Assembly (NCBI GenBank): GCA_004347955.1
Contig: QNVH01000001.1
Coordinates: forward strand, 38,427 to 46,325
DNA length: 7,899 nt
Direction of reading: 5' to 3'
DNA from: Thermoproteota archaeon
GTDB lineage: Archaea > Thermoproteota > Methanomethylicia > Methanomethylicales > Methanomethylicaceae
Part shown: piece by piece, positions 6,124 to 7,899 of the stretch
Numbering within the stretch: position 1 is the first letter of the stretch
Layout of the letters: each line of letters begins with the position of its first letter
Made by a program: the position numbers and the translations under genes
The notes under the pieces: model-generated
What the model was told of the DNA's origin: nothing
What the model saw: only the letters and a program-made list of their open reading frames with translations
Databases searched by the model: none

Positions 6124-6734
6124 GCCAAGAACCATCTTTGGAGTCACAAGTCGAGGCCTTCAGGAAGATGGTGGACAAAATATTCGACGAAGCAAAATCC
6201 AAGGCCCTGTCAGCCCTCAATGAAGCCGCGGAGAGAGTTACAAGCCTATTGGAAGAGTCTGAGAGGTTCTCTGTTGCTAGGTCTCAGGAGATCCTCTCAG
6301 CCTATAGAGAGAAGGCCGAAGTAGAGTCCCGGAAGGAGATCTCGAGGTCTGAAGTCGAGGCGCGCATGCACCTCTTGAATTTGAGGGAGTACTATGTTGA
6401 GAGAGCCTTTCAAGAGGCCCGCTCAAAACTCATCGCTTATTGTGATACTGATGAATACCTCTCAGACCTGATCACCAACTTGAAAAAACTCTCAAATACA
6501 GTCCCTGGTGGGGAGATATTGATGAGGGAGAGAGACATAAAACTGATTGGTCTCAATAACCTCAAGAAGATCTTTGGGGAAGATTTGAATGTAAAGGCGC
6601 ACCCAATCGAGATAGGTGGGTTTATCATAGTCTCAGCGGATAAAAAAATAGTCTTAGACAGAACCTTTGAGAACATCCTGAGTAGTGAAAGGCAGAGGTT
6701 GCGATCAAGGGTTGCCTCCACACTATTTGGGTGA
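6120..6734 (+). CDS. atpE: A-type ATP synthase subunit E (peripheral stalk)
   Basis: This 204-residue protein is the E subunit of the peripheral stalk, which with subunit H connects the A1 head to the membrane stator. The N-terminal half (about 8-110) is almost entirely charged heptad-like helix rich in Glu, Arg, Ser and Ala, typical of the long stalk coiled coil. The C-terminal half forms the globular domain and ends with the family signature region [15 protein letters not shown] (about 166-180), then a run of arginines and a terminal LFG. The length is usual for AtpE. Its start overlaps the subunit F stop (ATGA, 6120-6123), with GGGTG at 6108-6112 upstream. The stop lies 5 bases before the subunit A start. 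Confidence 0.92.
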   Translation: MSQEPSLESQVEAFRKMVDKIFDEAKSKALSALNEAAERVTSLLEESERFSVARSQEILSAYREKAEVESRKEISRSEVEARMHLLNLREYYVERAFQEARSKLIAYCDTDEYLSDLITNLKKLSNTVPGGEILMRERDIKLIGLNNLKKIFGEDLNVKAHPIEIGGFIIVSADKKIVLDRTFENILSSERQRLRSRVASTLFG

Positions 6735-6736
6735 TC
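6730..6736 (+). promoter_or_regulatory. close-set ribosome binding site of atpA (GGTGATC)
   Basis: GGTGATC ends three bases before the ATG at 6740 and overlaps the TGA stop of subunit E. It is the same heptamer as at 2352-2358 and fits the 3' half of AGGAGGTGATC. Confidence 0.45.
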
Positions 6737-6739
6737 CTT

Positions 6740-7899
6740 ATGGCAAAGATCGGGAGGATTATAAGGATAAGCGGCCCTGTCGTCCAAGCTGAGGGTGTTG
6801 CTGGTCTGGAGATGCATGAACTTACCATGGTGGGTAAAGAGGAGCTGATAGGCGAGGTCGTCAGGGTAGAGGGGGACATGGCTACAATCCAAGTATATGA
6901 GGATACGGCTGGTCTGAAGCTGGGCGAACCTGTTAAAGGTTCTGGCATGCCCCTTGCAGTGGAGCTGGGTCCAGGTCTCTTGCAGAGCATCTTTGATGGC
7001 ATACAGCGCCCGTTGACAGTTATAAGAGATGCTACTGGTGATTTTGTCAAGAGGGGGGTCAAGGCTTCCGCTCTTCCAAGGGACAAAAAGTGGCACTTCG
7101 TCCCTCTGAAAAAAAGAGGCGAATACGCTTCTCCGGGGAGCATAATAGGCAAAGTTCAGGAGACGCCACTCTTGGAGCACCGGATACTGGTGCCGCCGAA
7201 CAGGGAGGGCAAAATTGAGTTTATCGCCGAGGAGGGCGAATACACGATAGAAGACTGTATCGCTAGACTTTCACGGGGAGAAGAGACTTATGAACTCAAA
7301 ATGTACCACAAGTGGCCGGTAAGAAAGCCACGCCCATACATCGAGCGACTGGAGCCCTCAGAGCCGCTAATCACGGGTCAGAGGATCATCGACATGTTCT
7401 TCCCCGTTGCTAAGGGCGGGGCGGTCAGCATACCGGGCGGGTTTGGTACAGGGAAGACAATAACATCCCACCAATTGGCAGCTTGGTCGGACTGTGAGGT
7501 GATTATATACATAGGCTGTGGTGAGCGCGGAAACGAGATGACTGAGGTACTCATCAACTTCCCGGAATGGAAAGATCCGAGGAGCGGCAGGCCACTTTTG
7601 GAGAGGACGGTCCTAATAGCAAACACAAGCAACATGCCCGTTGCGGCGAGGGAGGCCAGCATATACACAGGTGTGACAATCGCAGAGTACTTCAGAGATA
7701 TGGGATACAACGTCGGGGTTATGGCAGATTCGACCAGCCGTTGGGCTGAAGCACTTAGGGAGATCTCAGGCAGGCTTGAGGAGATGCCCGCCGAGGAGGG
7801 TTACCCCTCGTACCTCGCATCAAGATTGGGCGAATTTTATGAGCGAGCTGGTAAGGTGAAATCCCTCAGCGGGCTTTACGGCTCTGTAACACTAGTTGG
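6740..7899 (+). CDS. atpA: A-type ATP synthase catalytic subunit A (3' part beyond the window)
   Basis: The first 386 codons of the catalytic A subunit (family length near 580-590) are present; the frame is open to the window end. Landmarks are an N-terminal beta-barrel domain from [11 protein letters not shown] (5-15), the family-specific insertion absent from F-type beta subunits (about 115-190), and the Walker A P-loop GGFGTGKT at 233-240 with Lys239. These are followed by [15 protein letters not shown] (257-271) with the catalytic-type Glu262, then [17 protein letters not shown] (295-311) and [19 protein letters not shown] (328-346). The P-loop differs from the usual archaeal GPFGSGKT at two positions. 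No intein interrupts the visible part. The start is ATG 6740, 5 bases after the subunit E stop. It hydrolyses or makes ATP at the A/B interface; the B and D genes are expected downstream. Confidence 0.97.
   Translation, partial: MAKIGRIIRISGPVVQAEGVAGLEMHELTMVGKEELIGEVVRVEGDMATIQVYEDTAGLKLGEPVKGSGMPLAVELGPGLLQSIFDGIQRPLTVIRDATGDFVKRGVKASALPRDKKWHFVPLKKRGEYASPGSIIGKVQETPLLEHRILVPPNREGKIEFIAEEGEYTIEDCIARLSRGEETYELKMYHKWPVRKPRPYIERLEPSEPLITGQRIIDMFFPVAKGGAVSIPGGFGTGKTITSHQLAAWSDCEVIIYIGCGERGNEMTEVLINFPEWKDPRSGRPLLERTVLIANTSNMPVAAREASIYTGVTIAEYFRDMGYNVGVMADSTSRWAEALREISGRLEEMPAEEGYPSYLASRLGEFYERAGKVKSLSGLYGSVTLV

Noticed and set aside
6437..7180. Long reverse-strand open frame (247 codons)
   Set aside because: It lies opposite atpE and atpA, both strongly supported by family motifs; the reverse translation shows no recognisable domain and has no ribosome binding context.
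7436..7459. Possible intein at the AtpA P-loop, a known intein insertion site in some archaea
   Set aside because: The coding sequence runs through the P-loop without any insertion.

Overview
The window is a dense, all plus-strand archaeal gene cluster. It carries the distal part of a membrane-bound, ferredoxin-linked [NiFe] hydrogenase of the Ehb (energy-converting hydrogenase B, group 4) type. Immediately after it come the first genes of an A1AO (archaeal/vacuolar-type) ATP synthase operon. Ehb is best known from methanogens, and the archaeal AtpA/E/F subunits, strong AGGAGGT Shine-Dalgarno sites and heavy AGG/AGA and ATA codon use point to an archaeon. A methanogen or methanogen relative is likely. 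The F-E-A gene order differs from the classical euryarchaeal H-I-K-E-C-F-A-B-D order, so a non-classical lineage (for example Methanomethylicia/Verstraetearchaeota or Methanomassiliicoccales) is possible, but taxonomy cannot be settled from this window.

Layout: 1-20, the last codons of an upstream gene; 17-565, an MnhB-like membrane subunit (EhbI-like); 567-827, a small three-helix membrane protein (EhbJ position); 831-2364, three consecutive polyferredoxins with 4, 6 and 4 [4Fe-4S] motifs (EhbK-like, apparently one polyferredoxin split in three); 2361-2852, a two-cluster ferredoxin subunit (EhbL-like); 2852-3301, hydrogenase small subunit (EhbM); 3303-4484, hydrogenase large subunit with all four Ni-binding cysteines (EhbN); 4486-5529, NuoH/EchB-like membrane anchor (EhbO); 5541-5804, small soluble EhbP-like protein; 5824-6123, ATP synthase subunit F; 6120-6734, subunit E; 6740-end, subunit A, cut by the window edge.

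Functionally, electrons would pass between reduced ferredoxin and the NiFe site through up to 16 [4Fe-4S] clusters in the ferredoxin-like subunits plus one in the small subunit. The redox reaction is coupled through EhbO and the antiporter-like subunits (most presumably upstream of the window) to ion translocation across the membrane. The A1AO ATP synthase uses or feeds the same gradient. Genes overlap by ATGA/GTGA or are separated by at most 19 bases, with no terminator-like sequence visible, so one long transcript spanning hydrogenase and ATP synthase is plausible. No RNA genes, mobile elements, CRISPR arrays or reverse-strand genes are supported. There is no gene-free stretch longer than 19 bases.
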